From Flavobacterium sp. M31R6 (lineage in GTDB: Bacteria > Bacteroidota > Bacteroidia > Flavobacteriales > Flavobacteriaceae), in NCBI RefSeq assembly GCF_013284035.1, contig NZ_CP054141.1, forward strand, positions 1,922,001 through 1,986,000: a stretch of DNA of 64,000 bases, in the 5' to 3' direction. Below, piece by piece: positions 54,167-63,209 of the stretch (position 1 is the stretch's first letter; each line of letters opens with the position of its first letter). The notes under the pieces were generated by a model, which did not search any database, had not been told where the DNA came from, and saw nothing but the letters and a program-made list of their open reading frames with translations. A program made the position numbers and the translations under genes.

Positions 54167-54469
54167 ATGAAAGGATTGAAACAACGTTGGGGACTTACAT
54201 CCAATTGGCAATTAGCCGTCATATTTGTTGTTTTCGCCATTACAGGATCAGCTTCAGCTTATTTATCCAAACCCTTTTGTGTGTGGTTGGGAATCGGGAA
54301 GGAAGAATTAGGCCACTGGTACACCCCGATTCGTCTACTACTAATTTTTCCTATTTATCAAGTTTTATTGGTAGCAATAGGTTTTCTTTTTGGTCAATTT
54401 AAATTCTTTTGGGCTTTTGAAAAAAAAATGCTCAAGGGCATGGGTTTTGGGTTTATGTTTAAAGAGTAG
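54167..54469 (+). CDS. DUF6787-type small membrane protein
   Basis: 100 residues. Two hydrophobic segments (about 15-34 and 55-75) follow a conserved start LKQRWGLTSNWQL. The end FWAFEKKMLKGMGF is also family-typical. I recognise this as DUF6787, common in Flavobacteria, with no known role. It stands alone between the hybrid kinase and parE. Confidence 0.8.
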   Translation: MKGLKQRWGLTSNWQLAVIFVVFAITGSASAYLSKPFCVWLGIGKEELGHWYTPIRLLLIFPIYQVLLVAIGFLFGQFKFFWAFEKKMLKGMGFGFMFKE

Positions 54470-54527
54470 ATTTTTTTATAATAATCTGAATCTAAAATTT
54501 AAAACCATCTGTCAATATCATTCTTGA

Positions 54528-54535
54528 TAACTTTG
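54528..54535 (+). promoter_or_regulatory. -7 box (TAACTTTG) for parE
   Basis: Exact TAnnTTTG match giving a leader of about 105 bases before the parE ATG. That leader contains the inverted repeat described next. Confidence 0.45.
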
Positions 54536-54551
54536 CGTTATTCCTCTTTTT

Positions 54552-54640
54552 AATTTTATCGAATTACACTACATTAGCAGACTCGAGGTTTTTGCGAAAA
54601 GTAAAAGACCGAACAGAATACAGTTAAATTCGATAAAATT
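54552..54640 (+). promoter_or_regulatory. parE leader inverted repeat, 14-base perfect arms
   Basis: AATTTTATCGAATT (54552-54565) and its exact complement AATTCGATAAAATT (54627-54640) enclose 61 bases. The right arm ends 5 bases before the parE ATG. In RNA the long stem could occlude the start region; in DNA it could be a paired binding site. Confidence 0.5.
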
Positions 54641-54645
54641 CCAAA

Positions 54646-56511
54646 ATGTCAGATCAAAATCAATATACCGAAGATAATATCCGTTCTCTCGATTGGAAAG
54701 AACATATCCGTATGCGTCCCGGGATGTACATTGGGAAACTAGGTGACGGGTCTTCACCAGATGATGGTATTTATATTTTATTAAAAGAGGTTCTCGACAA
54801 CTGTATCGATGAATTTGTAATGGGTGCTGGTAAAACCATTGAAGTAACCATTAAAGATAAAACGGTTAGCGTTCGTGATTATGGCCGTGGAATTCCATTG
54901 GGGAAGGTAATTGATGTTGTTTCCAAAATGAATACCGGAGGTAAATACGATTCCTTGGCCTTCAAAAAATCCGTTGGTTTGAATGGAGTCGGGACAAAAG
55001 CCGTAAATGCATTGTCCAATTATTTTCGCGTGGAGTCTGTTCGTGAGGACAAACAAAAAGCTGCCGAGTTTTCAGGCGGTAATTTGGTTCTTGAAGAAGA
55101 TGTTGTTGAAACTACCAAGAGAAAAGGTACTAAAGTAACTTTTACACCTGATGAAACCATCTTCAAAAATTATAAATTCAGATTTGAGTATGTAATCAAA
55201 ATGCTTAAAAACTATTGTTATTTGAACAATGGGCTGACGATAATTTTTAATGGAGAAAAATATTATTCTGAAAATGGATTAAAAGATTTATTAGAAGAAA
55301 CCATTCACGCTGATGATTTAGAGTATCCTATCATTCATCTCAAAGGGGATGATATTGAGATGGCTCTGACGCATAGTAAAACCCAATATAGTGAAGAATA
55401 TCACTCTTTTGTAAATGGACAAAACACGACACAGGGAGGAACGCATCTCGCAGCTTATCGTGAAGCAATTGTAAAAACAATTCGAGAATTTTATAATAAA
55501 AGTTTTGAAGCTTCGGATGTACGTAAATCGGTGGTGAGTGCCATTAGCATCAAAGTGATGGAACCTGTTTTTGAGTCACAGACCAAAACCAAATTAGGTT
55601 CTACAGATATAGGTTCCGAACCGGGAATGCCTTCCGTTCGTACGTTCGTAAATGATTTTGTGAAAACAAAACTGGATAATTATTTACATAAGAATCCAGC
55701 AACTGCAGATGCCTTATTGCGAAAAATTCTTCAGGCCGAACGCGAGCGTAAAGAATTATCAGGAATTCGAAAATTAGCCACAGATCGAGCCAAAAAGGCT
55801 AATCTTCACAATAAAAAATTAAGGGATTGTCGGGCCCACCTTCCAGATACAAAAAACCCTAAGAGCTTAGAAAGTACTTTGTTTATTACCGAGGGAGATT
55901 CGGCTTCCGGGTCGATTACCAAATCTCGTGATGTGAATACTCAGGCGGTGTTTAGTTTGCGTGGTAAGCCTTTGAATTCGTACGGAATGAGTAAAAAGAT
56001 TGTGTATGAAAACGAAGAATTCAATTTATTGCAGGCCGCTTTGGATATCGAAGATGGATTGGAAAAATTGCGTTACAACAACATTGTGATTGCAACCGAT
56101 GCCGATGTCGATGGAATGCACATTCGCTTACTTTTGATTACTTTCTTTCTGCAGTTTTTCCCGGAATTAATAAAAGAGGGGCATTTGTATATTTTGCAAA
56201 CACCACTTTTTAGAGTTCGAAACAAAAAAGAAACCATTTATTGCTATTCGGAAGAAGAACGGAAAGACGCTATAGAAAAATTAAAACCAAAACCGGAAAT
56301 CACTCGATTTAAGGGATTGGGAGAGATTTCACCAGATGAGTTCAAGAATTTCATTGGAGAAACCATTCGTTTGGATCCGATTATGATGGATAAAAATACT
56401 TCTATCGAACAATTATTGTCGTTTTATATGGGTAAAAACACTCCTGATAGACAGGATTTTATCATCAAGAATCTGAAGGTTGAGATCGATGTTTTGGAAG
56501 AAGTGAAATAA
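54646..56511 (+). CDS. parE: DNA topoisomerase IV subunit B
   Basis: 621 residues, the ParE/GyrB short form. With ParC it decatenates daughter chromosomes. The GHKL ATPase has [24 protein letters not shown] and GVNGVG-like [16 protein letters not shown] near 105. The TOPRIM domain has [14 protein letters not shown] near 420 and [14 protein letters not shown] near 485. It is first in a unit with a DUF1016 nuclease gene and parC. Bacteroidota GyrB is usually of similar length, so the pairing with the adjacent parC-type gene decides the name. Confidence 0.93.
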   Translation: MSDQNQYTEDNIRSLDWKEHIRMRPGMYIGKLGDGSSPDDGIYILLKEVLDNCIDEFVMGAGKTIEVTIKDKTVSVRDYGRGIPLGKVIDVVSKMNTGGKYDSLAFKKSVGLNGVGTKAVNALSNYFRVESVREDKQKAAEFSGGNLVLEEDVVETTKRKGTKVTFTPDETIFKNYKFRFEYVIKMLKNYCYLNNGLTIIFNGEKYYSENGLKDLLEETIHADDLEYPIIHLKGDDIEMALTHSKTQYSEEYHSFVNGQNTTQGGTHLAAYREAIVKTIREFYNKSFEASDVRKSVVSAISIKVMEPVFESQTKTKLGSTDIGSEPGMPSVRTFVNDFVKTKLDNYLHKNPATADALLRKILQAERERKELSGIRKLATDRAKKANLHNKKLRDCRAHLPDTKNPKSLESTLFITEGDSASGSITKSRDVNTQAVFSLRGKPLNSYGMSKKIVYENEEFNLLQAALDIEDGLEKLRYNNIVIATDADVDGMHIRLLLITFFLQFFPELIKEGHLYILQTPLFRVRNKKETIYCYSEEERKDAIEKLKPKPEITRFKGLGEISPDEFKNFIGETIRLDPIMMDKNTSIEQLLSFYMGKNTPDRQDFIIKNLKVEIDVLEEVK

Positions 56512-56518
56512 AATAGAT

Positions 56519-57595
56519 TTGCTAGTGTCAGACAATCTTCAAAATAAAGCTTTATTCTTTCAAGTAACCGAACTATTGCAAAATGCTCGGCAACAGGTTT
56601 TGCGTACTGTAAATTCAACAATGGTTTGCGCCTATTTTGAAATAGGAAGAATGATTGTAGAAGAAGAGCAAAACGGAAAAGACAGAGCCGAATATGGAAA
56701 GCAACTATTAAAAGGACTTTCTGAACAATTGACTAATGAGTTTGGGAAAGGGTTTTCATTGAGGAATTTGGAGCAATTCAGAAAATTTTATTTATCTTAT
56801 TCAAAATCCGAGACAGTGTTGGGGATTTTCAGTATTCAAAAAACGCAGACACTGTCTGCGGAATTGAATTCAATAAATTCTCAAGTACTACTTTCATTTT
56901 TCAAGCTGACATGGTCTCATTACACTTTTTTAATTCGAATTGACGACGAGAAAGAGAGACGTTTTTACGAAATAGAATCTGAAAAATACAATTGGAGTGT
57001 TCGAGAATTAAAACGGCAATATGATTCGGCACTTTATACACGATTGGCTTTAAGCCGAGATAAAGAAGGGATTTTGAAACTTTCTGAAAAGGGTCAGATT
57101 ATAGAGAAACCAAAAGATCTTATCAAAGATCCATATATTTTGGAATTTCTAGGATTGCCAGAATTACATCAGTATTCTGAATCGGAGCTGGAAGAAGAGA
57201 TTATCAACAAACTTGAGCATTTTTTATTGGAATTGGGTCAAGGTTTTACTTTTGTAGCCAGACAAAACAGAATTACTTTTGATGATAAACATTTCCGAAT
57301 CGATTTGGTTTTTTATAATCGAGTTTTAAAATGTTTTGTTTTAATTGATTTAAAAATAGGCGAATTAAAACACCAAGATTTGGGACAAATGCAAATGTAT
57401 GTCAATTATTATGACAGAGAAATGCGTTTGGAAGATGAAAATAAAACGATAGGAATTGTGCTTTGCCAAAACAAAAGTGATTTGGTTGTAGAATACACTT
57501 TACCTGAAAATAACGAGCAAATATTTGCCAGTAAATACAAAACAATTCTGCCAAGCAGAGAAGATTTAATACAATTAATTTCGGAATCAAAATAA
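56519..57595 (+). CDS. DUF1016 / YhcG-type PD-(D/E)XK nuclease-domain protein
   Basis: About 358 residues. The N-terminal DUF1016_N helical region (about 10-160) contains YFEIGRMIVEEEQNGKDRAEYG, ending LTWSHYTFLIRIDDEKER. The C-terminal nuclease-like domain (about 205-345) has FRIDLVFYNRVLKCFVLIDLK, the Asp ... Asp-x-Lys of the PD-(D/E)XK fold. Starts are non-ATG: TTG at 56519 or GTG at 56525, 7 to 13 bases after parE. Its stop abuts the parC ATG. The family often accompanies defence or mobile loci. Around residues 100-125 an extra stretch breaks the usual N-domain and carries a DNA palindrome. Confidence 0.88.
   Translation: MLVSDNLQNKALFFQVTELLQNARQQVLRTVNSTMVCAYFEIGRMIVEEEQNGKDRAEYGKQLLKGLSEQLTNEFGKGFSLRNLEQFRKFYLSYSKSETVLGIFSIQKTQTLSAELNSINSQVLLSFFKLTWSHYTFLIRIDDEKERRFYEIESEKYNWSVRELKRQYDSALYTRLALSRDKEGILKLSEKGQIIEKPKDLIKDPYILEFLGLPELHQYSESELEEEIINKLEHFLLELGQGFTFVARQNRITFDDKHFRIDLVFYNRVLKCFVLIDLKIGELKHQDLGQMQMYVNYYDREMRLEDENKTIGIVLCQNKSDLVVEYTLPENNEQIFASKYKTILPSREDLIQLISESK
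56811..56860. repeat. Palindrome and inverted repeat inside the DUF1016 gene
   Basis: A 17-base palindrome CGCAGACA-C-TGTCTGCG (56844-56860) partly pairs with AGACAGTGT at 56811-56819, whose complement is 56849-56857. It lies in the extra stretch of the coding sequence. Confidence 0.7.
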
Positions 57596-60319
57596 ATGAA
57601 AGACGAAGAAGACGATAACATAATTCCAGATAGCGAAGAAAATAATTCGGAAAATCATTCTATTGATGACAATCAAGATGATAATGATTCGGATGATATT
57701 ATTGAAGTAGAAGCCAAACATTTTGAGGGGCAGCATTTTTACGAAAACACAGAGGATGAAAATGATACCATCACCAAAGTTACAGGAATGTACAAAGATT
57801 GGTTTTTGGATTATGCTTCCTATGTAATTTTAGAGCGTGCCGTTCCAGCGATTGAGGATGGTTTCAAACCGGTACAACGAAGAATCATGCACTCTTTGAA
57901 AGAGTTGGATGATGGTCGTTACAATAAAGTTGCCAATGTCGTAGGTCACACGATGCAATATCACCCGCATGGTGATCAGAGTATTGGTGATGCGATGGTG
58001 CAAATTGGGCAGAAAGAATTATTGATTGATTGCCAAGGAAACTGGGGGAATATTCTAACTGGTGATGGAGCTGCGGCTTCTCGTTATATTGAAGCGCGTT
58101 TATCAAAATTCGCTTTGGAAGTTTTGTATTCTCCAAAAATTACCGATTGGGGCGTTTCCTATGATGGACGTCGCGCCGAACCAAATAACTTACCGGTAAA
58201 ATTCCCATTGTTATTGGCTTCTGGAGCAGAGGGAATTGCTGTAGGTCTTTCGACCAAAGTATTGCCCCATAACTTCAATGAGCTGATAGATGCTTCGATT
58301 AAAATTTTAAAAGGAAAACCATTTACGTTATATCCCGATTTCTTGACGCAAGGTATCGCCGATGTGTCCAATTATAATGACGGAATGCGTGGTGGACGTG
58401 TTCGGGTTCGTGCCAAAATTGGTCAACTCGACAAAAACACCTTGGTAATTACCCAAATTCCATTTTCGACCAATACGACTACTTTGATTGACAGTATTTT
58501 GAAAGCCAATGATAAAGGTAAAATCAAAATCAAGAAAATTGAGGATAATACAGCGGCTGAGGTAGAGATTTTAATTCATCTTTTTCCTGGAGTTTCTCCA
58601 GATAAAACAATCGACGCTTTGTTTGCATTTACTGCTTGCGAAACTTCGGTAGCGCCATTGGGCTGTGTGATTGAGGACAACAAACCGTTGTTTATTGGGG
58701 TTTCGGATATGTTGAAAATTTCGACCAATCGAACCGTTGATCTCTTGAGAAGAGAGTTGGAAATTCAATTGAGCGAGCTCGAAGAGCAATGGCATTTCTT
58801 GTCTTTGGAACGTATTTTTATCGAAAATAAAATTTACCGTGATATTGAGGATAAAACAACTCGCGAAGATGTTATACAAGCGGTTGATGATGGTTTAAAA
58901 CCTTTTATTCAACATCTGAAACGTGCGGTTACTGAAGAAGATATTTTGAGATTATTGGATATCCGAATCATGCGTATCTCAAAATTCGACAGCAACAAAG
59001 CGCAAGATAAAATTGAGGCTCTTGAAGGAAATATAGAGCAGGTAAAATACGATTTGGAACACATCATCGATTTTGCGATTGCTTATTTTACAAGATTAAA
59101 AGAGAAATACGGAAAAGGCAGAGAGCGCCAAACCGAATTGCGTATTTTTGATGATATTGAAGCGACAAAAGTGGTTTTAAGAAATACTAAATTGTACGTA
59201 AATAGAGAGGAAGGTTTCGTTGGAACCAGTTTGAAAAAAGACGAATATGTAACTGATTGTTCGGATATTGATGATGTAATTGTGTTTTTGCGAAATGGGA
59301 AAATGATGATAACCAAAGTCGATGCCAAAACATTCGTTGGTAAAGATATCATCCACGTTGCTATTTTTGACAAAAGTGACAAACGTACCATTTACAATAT
59401 GATTTACCGTGACGGAAAATCAGGACCATCGTATATCAAACGATTCAATGTTTCGGGAGTTACCCGTGATAAACCGTATGATTTGACCAATGAAACTGCT
59501 GGTTCGCAAACTTTGTATTTCTCTTGTAATCCGAATGGAGAAGCTGAGGTGATTACAATTTTATTGCGTCAGGTAGGAAGTATCAAGAAACTGAAATTCG
59601 ATATCGACTTTGCTTCTTTGGCAATCAAAGGGCGTGCTTCCAAAGGGAATTTGGTAACCAAATATCCTATCAAAAAAATTGAATTGAAGGAGAAAGGAAT
59701 TTCAACTCTATTGCCAAGGAAAATTTGGTTTGATGATACCGTTCAGCGATTAAACGTTGATGCCAGAGGAGAACTGTTAGGCGAATTTAGACCAAGTGAC
59801 AAAATTCTAGTTATTTCACAGGCAGGAAAAATTAAAGTTATTACTCCTGAACTGAGTACTCATTTTGATGAAGATATGATTGTCCTGGAAAAATGGGTTC
59901 CCAAAAAACCAATTTCGGCAATTTATTATGATGGTGAAAAAGAGCGTTATTACATCAAACGTTTCTTGGTGGAAACCGAAAATAAAGAGGAATCTTTCAT
60001 CACGGAGCATGCCAATTCTAGATTGGAAATCGTAGCAACAGATTATCGTCCTGTAGCCGAATTAGTTTTCACGAAGGTAAAAGGAGTTCAAAAAGAGAAT
60101 ATGACTGTGGATATCGAGTCTTTTATTGCCGTAAAAGGATTTAAAGCACTCGGTAATCAATTGACAACAGATAAATTAAAACAAGTAAACTTATTGGAGC
60201 CTTTACCGTATGAAGCTCCAGAAGAAATTATTCCGGAGGAAATTGAAGTTCAAGGAGAAATTAATTCCGATGAAACTGATGTTCAATTGGATGATGACGG
60301 ACAGGTTGTCTTGTTCTAG
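57596..60319 (+). CDS. parC: DNA topoisomerase IV subunit A
   Basis: 907 residues. It is the breakage-reunion subunit, with the catalytic Tyr in AASRYIEARLS near residue 164. An acidic N-terminal extension of about 58 residues precedes the core (YASYVILERAVPAIEDGFKPVQRR). The C-terminal part (about 530-860) is the beta-pinwheel DNA-wrapping region, and the tail is acidic again. No GyrA box (QRRGGKG) is visible, supporting ParC. In the quinolone region, GDQSIGD has Gln where Ser83 of GyrA or Ser80 of ParC would lie. It begins directly after the DUF1016 stop. A terminator follows. Confidence 0.93.
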   Translation: MKDEEDDNIIPDSEENNSENHSIDDNQDDNDSDDIIEVEAKHFEGQHFYENTEDENDTITKVTGMYKDWFLDYASYVILERAVPAIEDGFKPVQRRIMHSLKELDDGRYNKVANVVGHTMQYHPHGDQSIGDAMVQIGQKELLIDCQGNWGNILTGDGAAASRYIEARLSKFALEVLYSPKITDWGVSYDGRRAEPNNLPVKFPLLLASGAEGIAVGLSTKVLPHNFNELIDASIKILKGKPFTLYPDFLTQGIADVSNYNDGMRGGRVRVRAKIGQLDKNTLVITQIPFSTNTTTLIDSILKANDKGKIKIKKIEDNTAAEVEILIHLFPGVSPDKTIDALFAFTACETSVAPLGCVIEDNKPLFIGVSDMLKISTNRTVDLLRRELEIQLSELEEQWHFLSLERIFIENKIYRDIEDKTTREDVIQAVDDGLKPFIQHLKRAVTEEDILRLLDIRIMRISKFDSNKAQDKIEALEGNIEQVKYDLEHIIDFAIAYFTRLKEKYGKGRERQTELRIFDDIEATKVVLRNTKLYVNREEGFVGTSLKKDEYVTDCSDIDDVIVFLRNGKMMITKVDAKTFVGKDIIHVAIFDKSDKRTIYNMIYRDGKSGPSYIKRFNVSGVTRDKPYDLTNETAGSQTLYFSCNPNGEAEVITILLRQVGSIKKLKFDIDFASLAIKGRASKGNLVTKYPIKKIELKEKGISTLLPRKIWFDDTVQRLNVDARGELLGEFRPSDKILVISQAGKIKVITPELSTHFDEDMIVLEKWVPKKPISAIYYDGEKERYYIKRFLVETENKEESFITEHANSRLEIVATDYRPVAELVFTKVKGVQKENMTVDIESFIAVKGFKALGNQLTTDKLKQVNLLEPLPYEAPEEIIPEEIEVQGEINSDETDVQLDDDGQVVLF

Positions 60320-60321
60320 AA

Positions 60322-60349
60322 AAAAAAAGCTCCTTTTGGAGCTTTTTTT
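60322..60349. terminator. Bidirectional terminator between parC and the exonuclease gene
   Basis: AAAAAGCTCC-TTTT-GGAGCTTTTT hairpin overlapping the exonuclease stop codon (60348-60350). Confidence 0.9.
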
Positions 60350-61016
60350 ATTTAAACAAATCTTTTAAAGTGAATTCTGTTTTTCCTTTTAGATCCTTTA
60401 ATTTTTTTACGATTTTTAAAAAAGCAATTGCAGTGATATAAGCATCACCCATAGCGGTGTGGCGGTCTTTTTTGGAGATGTCAAATTTATCGGCAAGATC
60501 ATCTAAGGCATAGTTTTCTTTGCGTTCCAGTAAATTAGACATAATGAGTGTTTTTTTATAAAGATACGCAGTGTCCAATGTTTTATTCGTTAATTGTGGA
60601 AGACCATTTCGTTCCAATGCCATATTGATCATTGTAATATCAAAGATTGTATGGTGTGCAATGATAATGTCATCTCCCAAAAAATCCAAAAACTTTTGCA
60701 ACGCTTCTAATTCGGAAGGTTTGTCCATAACCCAATCTTTTAAAATTCCATGAATTTGTGCACTGCTTTTATCGTAATGATCTTGGTGGATGTAAATTTC
60801 AAAACTATCTGGAATTGCAATTACATTGTTCTGTAGGACAACAGCACCTATGCAAAGTATTCGGTCATTATCATAATCAAAGCCTGTAGTTTCGGTATCT
60901 AAAACTACAAAACGAGTACTTTCAACGGTATTTGAAAGTGTTTCGTCAATCGATTTTTCGGGAATCTTCAAAAAATCAAATATGCTTGCTTTGCTTCTTT
61001 TTAAAAAGTCCCTCAT
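60348..61016 (-). CDS. 3'-5' exonuclease, DnaQ-like
   Basis: 222 residues. The DEDDh exonuclease motifs are complete: Exo I FVVLDTETTGFDYDND near residue 36, Exo II HHTIFDITMINMALERNG near 120, and Exo III DRHTAMGDAYITA near 188. It resembles the epsilon/ExoX type rather than being fused to PolC. Its ATG overlaps the stop of the CNB-CBS-DUF294 gene as TAATG. Together these two genes form a conserved pair in many bacteria, suggesting a shared nucleotide-processing role. Whether it proofreads or acts in stress is unknown. Confidence 0.9.
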   Translation of the reverse strand: MRDFLKRSKASIFDFLKIPEKSIDETLSNTVESTRFVVLDTETTGFDYDNDRILCIGAVVLQNNVIAIPDSFEIYIHQDHYDKSSAQIHGILKDWVMDKPSELEALQKFLDFLGDDIIIAHHTIFDITMINMALERNGLPQLTNKTLDTAYLYKKTLIMSNLLERKENYALDDLADKFDISKKDRHTAMGDAYITAIAFLKIVKKLKDLKGKTEFTLKDLFK

Positions 61017-62935
61017 TACAATATATTTGATGGATTAAAGCGTATGGAAATAACTTCTTGTATCTCTTTAATAGTTTTAAAAGTACTTTTAAGCTTTATT
61101 TTTTCAAGTTTTGTAAGATCTCCGAGGGCAATATATTGACCAGAATCATTATGCAAAAGACCTTGTTTGGTTCTGAATTTTAAAAGAGCTCTATAGGAAT
61201 AAGAGCAGGCCAAGTACAATTCTCTATTCTGAGGTTCCAATTCTGCTAATTTCTCAAAACGTTCGGGAGTATTGCTAATTGATTTTACGGCATGTGAGAG
61301 TATCAAAACTCTTGCTGCATCACTCAAAGGCATCAAAGCTCTTCTTTTTATATCAAAAGAATCTTTGTTTGCTCCGTCTTGTTCCAATAAAAATTCTCTA
61401 AAAAATCCTGTTGGAGAAGGGCTTTGCAAAGCGCCACTAACTAAGTGAAGGTAAAATACAGGGTTAGCCTTTATATCCTCTAAAATATAATCGGATAAGT
61501 TGTTTACGATTTCGCTGTCGCCATACGAGAGGCTGTAGTCAAAAAATATAAACGACAATAATACTTCGTCTTTTCCGGTATTTGTGATCCAATGGTGAAC
61601 CAGTTTTTTCCATTCGCCCAGACTTAAACACCACTTTGGATTGGAGGCCATCATCTCGGCAGGGCAATAATCATATCCAATTTCAAATAATCCTTTGTTG
61701 ACATGAGTTGCTAATTCTAGGAAATATTTTTTAGTTTTCTCTTTTAATTCTTCTGGTACATCTTCATAGACTAGGGCATTGTCCTGATCGGTCTGCAATA
61801 ATTGCTCACTTCGTCCTTGGCTTCCCATTGCCAGCCATGCAAATTTTACAGGAGGTGGAGTACTCATTTTTTTTAATGAAATGGCTATAACTTGTTGAAT
61901 GCAAACATCATTTAATTCGGTAATGATTTTTGATGTCAGTGTTATTGGGATGTTCTGATCCAAATAGCCTTGTAATAAATGCATGATATTGGCGCGTATC
62001 GGTTTGATATCTTTGTATTTTTTTGCTCTTTTTACGGCTTTTATTAAAACTGCAGGATTGTTTCCCAAAGAAACCATAACATCGTGCTTCGAAAGGATTC
62101 CAACCGCTTTTGTGTTTGGTGTACCATCTTTTGTAAGGCATATATGGCTGATATTGCTTTTCATCATCGCCATTTGTGCCTGGGTTGCTGTCAGTTTTTT
62201 GGGATAGGTAACAACAGGGCTTGTCATGATTAAGGAAGCCGATGTAGTGATAGGATATTCTCCAGTTACAATTTTGTTCCTTAAATCCTTGTCGGTGATA
62301 ATACCAATAGGCAGTTTATCTTCTACCACAAGTACAGCTCCAACATTTTTTTTAGTCATAATTTCGGCTATGGCTTTTGCTGTGGTTATAGCGGAACAAG
62401 TAACTATTTTTTTGGAATATTTTACGGGTTGAATATCAAGTAGTTTAGTTTCTGTTTCCAATAGATCTCCCGCCAAAGTTTCGCCATACAACTTTCCTCT
62501 ATGGCTTTTAGAGTAAGGATTGTTGGTATTAGAGGCAAAACTTTGTATTAAGAAATTACCAACAGCTTCATTTTCTAGTGCGTATGGTCTAAAAATTGAG
62601 ATGGGAATAGCATAAAGGATAGTTTCCTCATAAGCTCTGGCTTCCATTTTGTAATTCTCATTGGCTATAAGAGGTCTCAGCCCAAAAATATCTCCTTCGT
62701 CACACATATCTAAAATATCATTTTTTAGACCTTTTCTAAGTGCGACAGCTCCTTTGTGAACCACATAAAATGAGCTATGCGTTTCTTCATTTTCTGCAAA
62801 AATTACACTATCTTTTTCTTTGTATATAATGGATATTTGCTCCGAAAGTATTTCAATGTCTTTTTGATTTAAAAAAGTAAAAGGAGGGAAGTTTTTTAGG
62901 AAATCGGCAACTCTATGTGAAATGGTATTTTTCAT
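61016..62935 (-). CDS. CNB-CBS-DUF294 nucleotidyltransferase-like regulator
   Basis: 639 residues with four parts. A cyclic-nucleotide-binding-like domain covers about 15-135 (YVVHKGAVALRKG). A CBS pair covers about 170-300 (ITTAKAIAEIMTKKNVGAVLVV, GTPNTKAVGILSKHDVM). A DUF294 nucleotidyltransferase covers about 325-460 with the signature GSQGRSEQLLQTDQDNALVYED in two pieces. DUF294_C covers about 475-620. The architecture implies ligand-controlled nucleotidylation. It is coupled by a 1-base overlap to a DnaQ-type exonuclease gene. The allosteric ligand and the target are unknown. Confidence 0.9.
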   Translation of the reverse strand: MKNTISHRVADFLKNFPPFTFLNQKDIEILSEQISIIYKEKDSVIFAENEETHSSFYVVHKGAVALRKGLKNDILDMCDEGDIFGLRPLIANENYKMEARAYEETILYAIPISIFRPYALENEAVGNFLIQSFASNTNNPYSKSHRGKLYGETLAGDLLETETKLLDIQPVKYSKKIVTCSAITTAKAIAEIMTKKNVGAVLVVEDKLPIGIITDKDLRNKIVTGEYPITTSASLIMTSPVVTYPKKLTATQAQMAMMKSNISHICLTKDGTPNTKAVGILSKHDVMVSLGNNPAVLIKAVKRAKKYKDIKPIRANIMHLLQGYLDQNIPITLTSKIITELNDVCIQQVIAISLKKMSTPPPVKFAWLAMGSQGRSEQLLQTDQDNALVYEDVPEELKEKTKKYFLELATHVNKGLFEIGYDYCPAEMMASNPKWCLSLGEWKKLVHHWITNTGKDEVLLSFIFFDYSLSYGDSEIVNNLSDYILEDIKANPVFYLHLVSGALQSPSPTGFFREFLLEQDGANKDSFDIKRRALMPLSDAARVLILSHAVKSISNTPERFEKLAELEPQNRELYLACSYSYRALLKFRTKQGLLHNDSGQYIALGDLTKLEKIKLKSTFKTIKEIQEVISIRFNPSNIL

Positions 62936-62964
62936 TGGTATTGTTTGAAACTAAAATTATATAT

Positions 62965-62996
62965 AAAAAAAAAACAGCTACTTTGAGGTAACTGTG
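62965..62996 (-). terminator. Terminator of the TerC/NrtS-like pair
   Basis: Stem ACAGCTAC (62974-62981) and GTAACTGT (62988-62995), with one mismatch, overlapping the last codons of the small gene. On the minus strand a long T-run follows. Confidence 0.75.
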
Positions 62997-63208
62997 TTTT
63001 TAATGGTTGTTTTTTCGAATGATTTCGATGCTAATGTGGAAGAATATAAGGAAACACAAAACGGAGTAATGTAAGTCAATACTATTCTTAAAGTATTTCT
63101 AAATGTAAAATCACCTTCCCAGATTACGTCGTAACTGTTAATAGTGTTCAAAATAGTCCCCACTACAACAGCAATAATCAAAGCGTTTTTTATGTTTTTA
63201 GAAAGCAT
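62978..63208 (-). CDS. NrtS-like small membrane protein
   Basis: 76 residues with two helices, about 8-25 (NALIIAVVVGTILNTINSYD) and 40-60 (RIVLTYITPFCVSLYSSTLA). The motif VGTILNxIN followed by LTYxxPFCVS matches the small NrtS family, linked with nitrate/nitrite transport in some bacteria. No nitrate genes are visible in this window, so the transport role is only a family inference. It starts 1 base past the TerC stop and shares its transcript. Confidence 0.72.
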   Translation of the reverse strand: MLSKNIKNALIIAVVVGTILNTINSYDVIWEGDFTFRNTLRIVLTYITPFCVSLYSSTLASKSFEKTTIKNTVTSK

Positions 63209-63209
63209 A

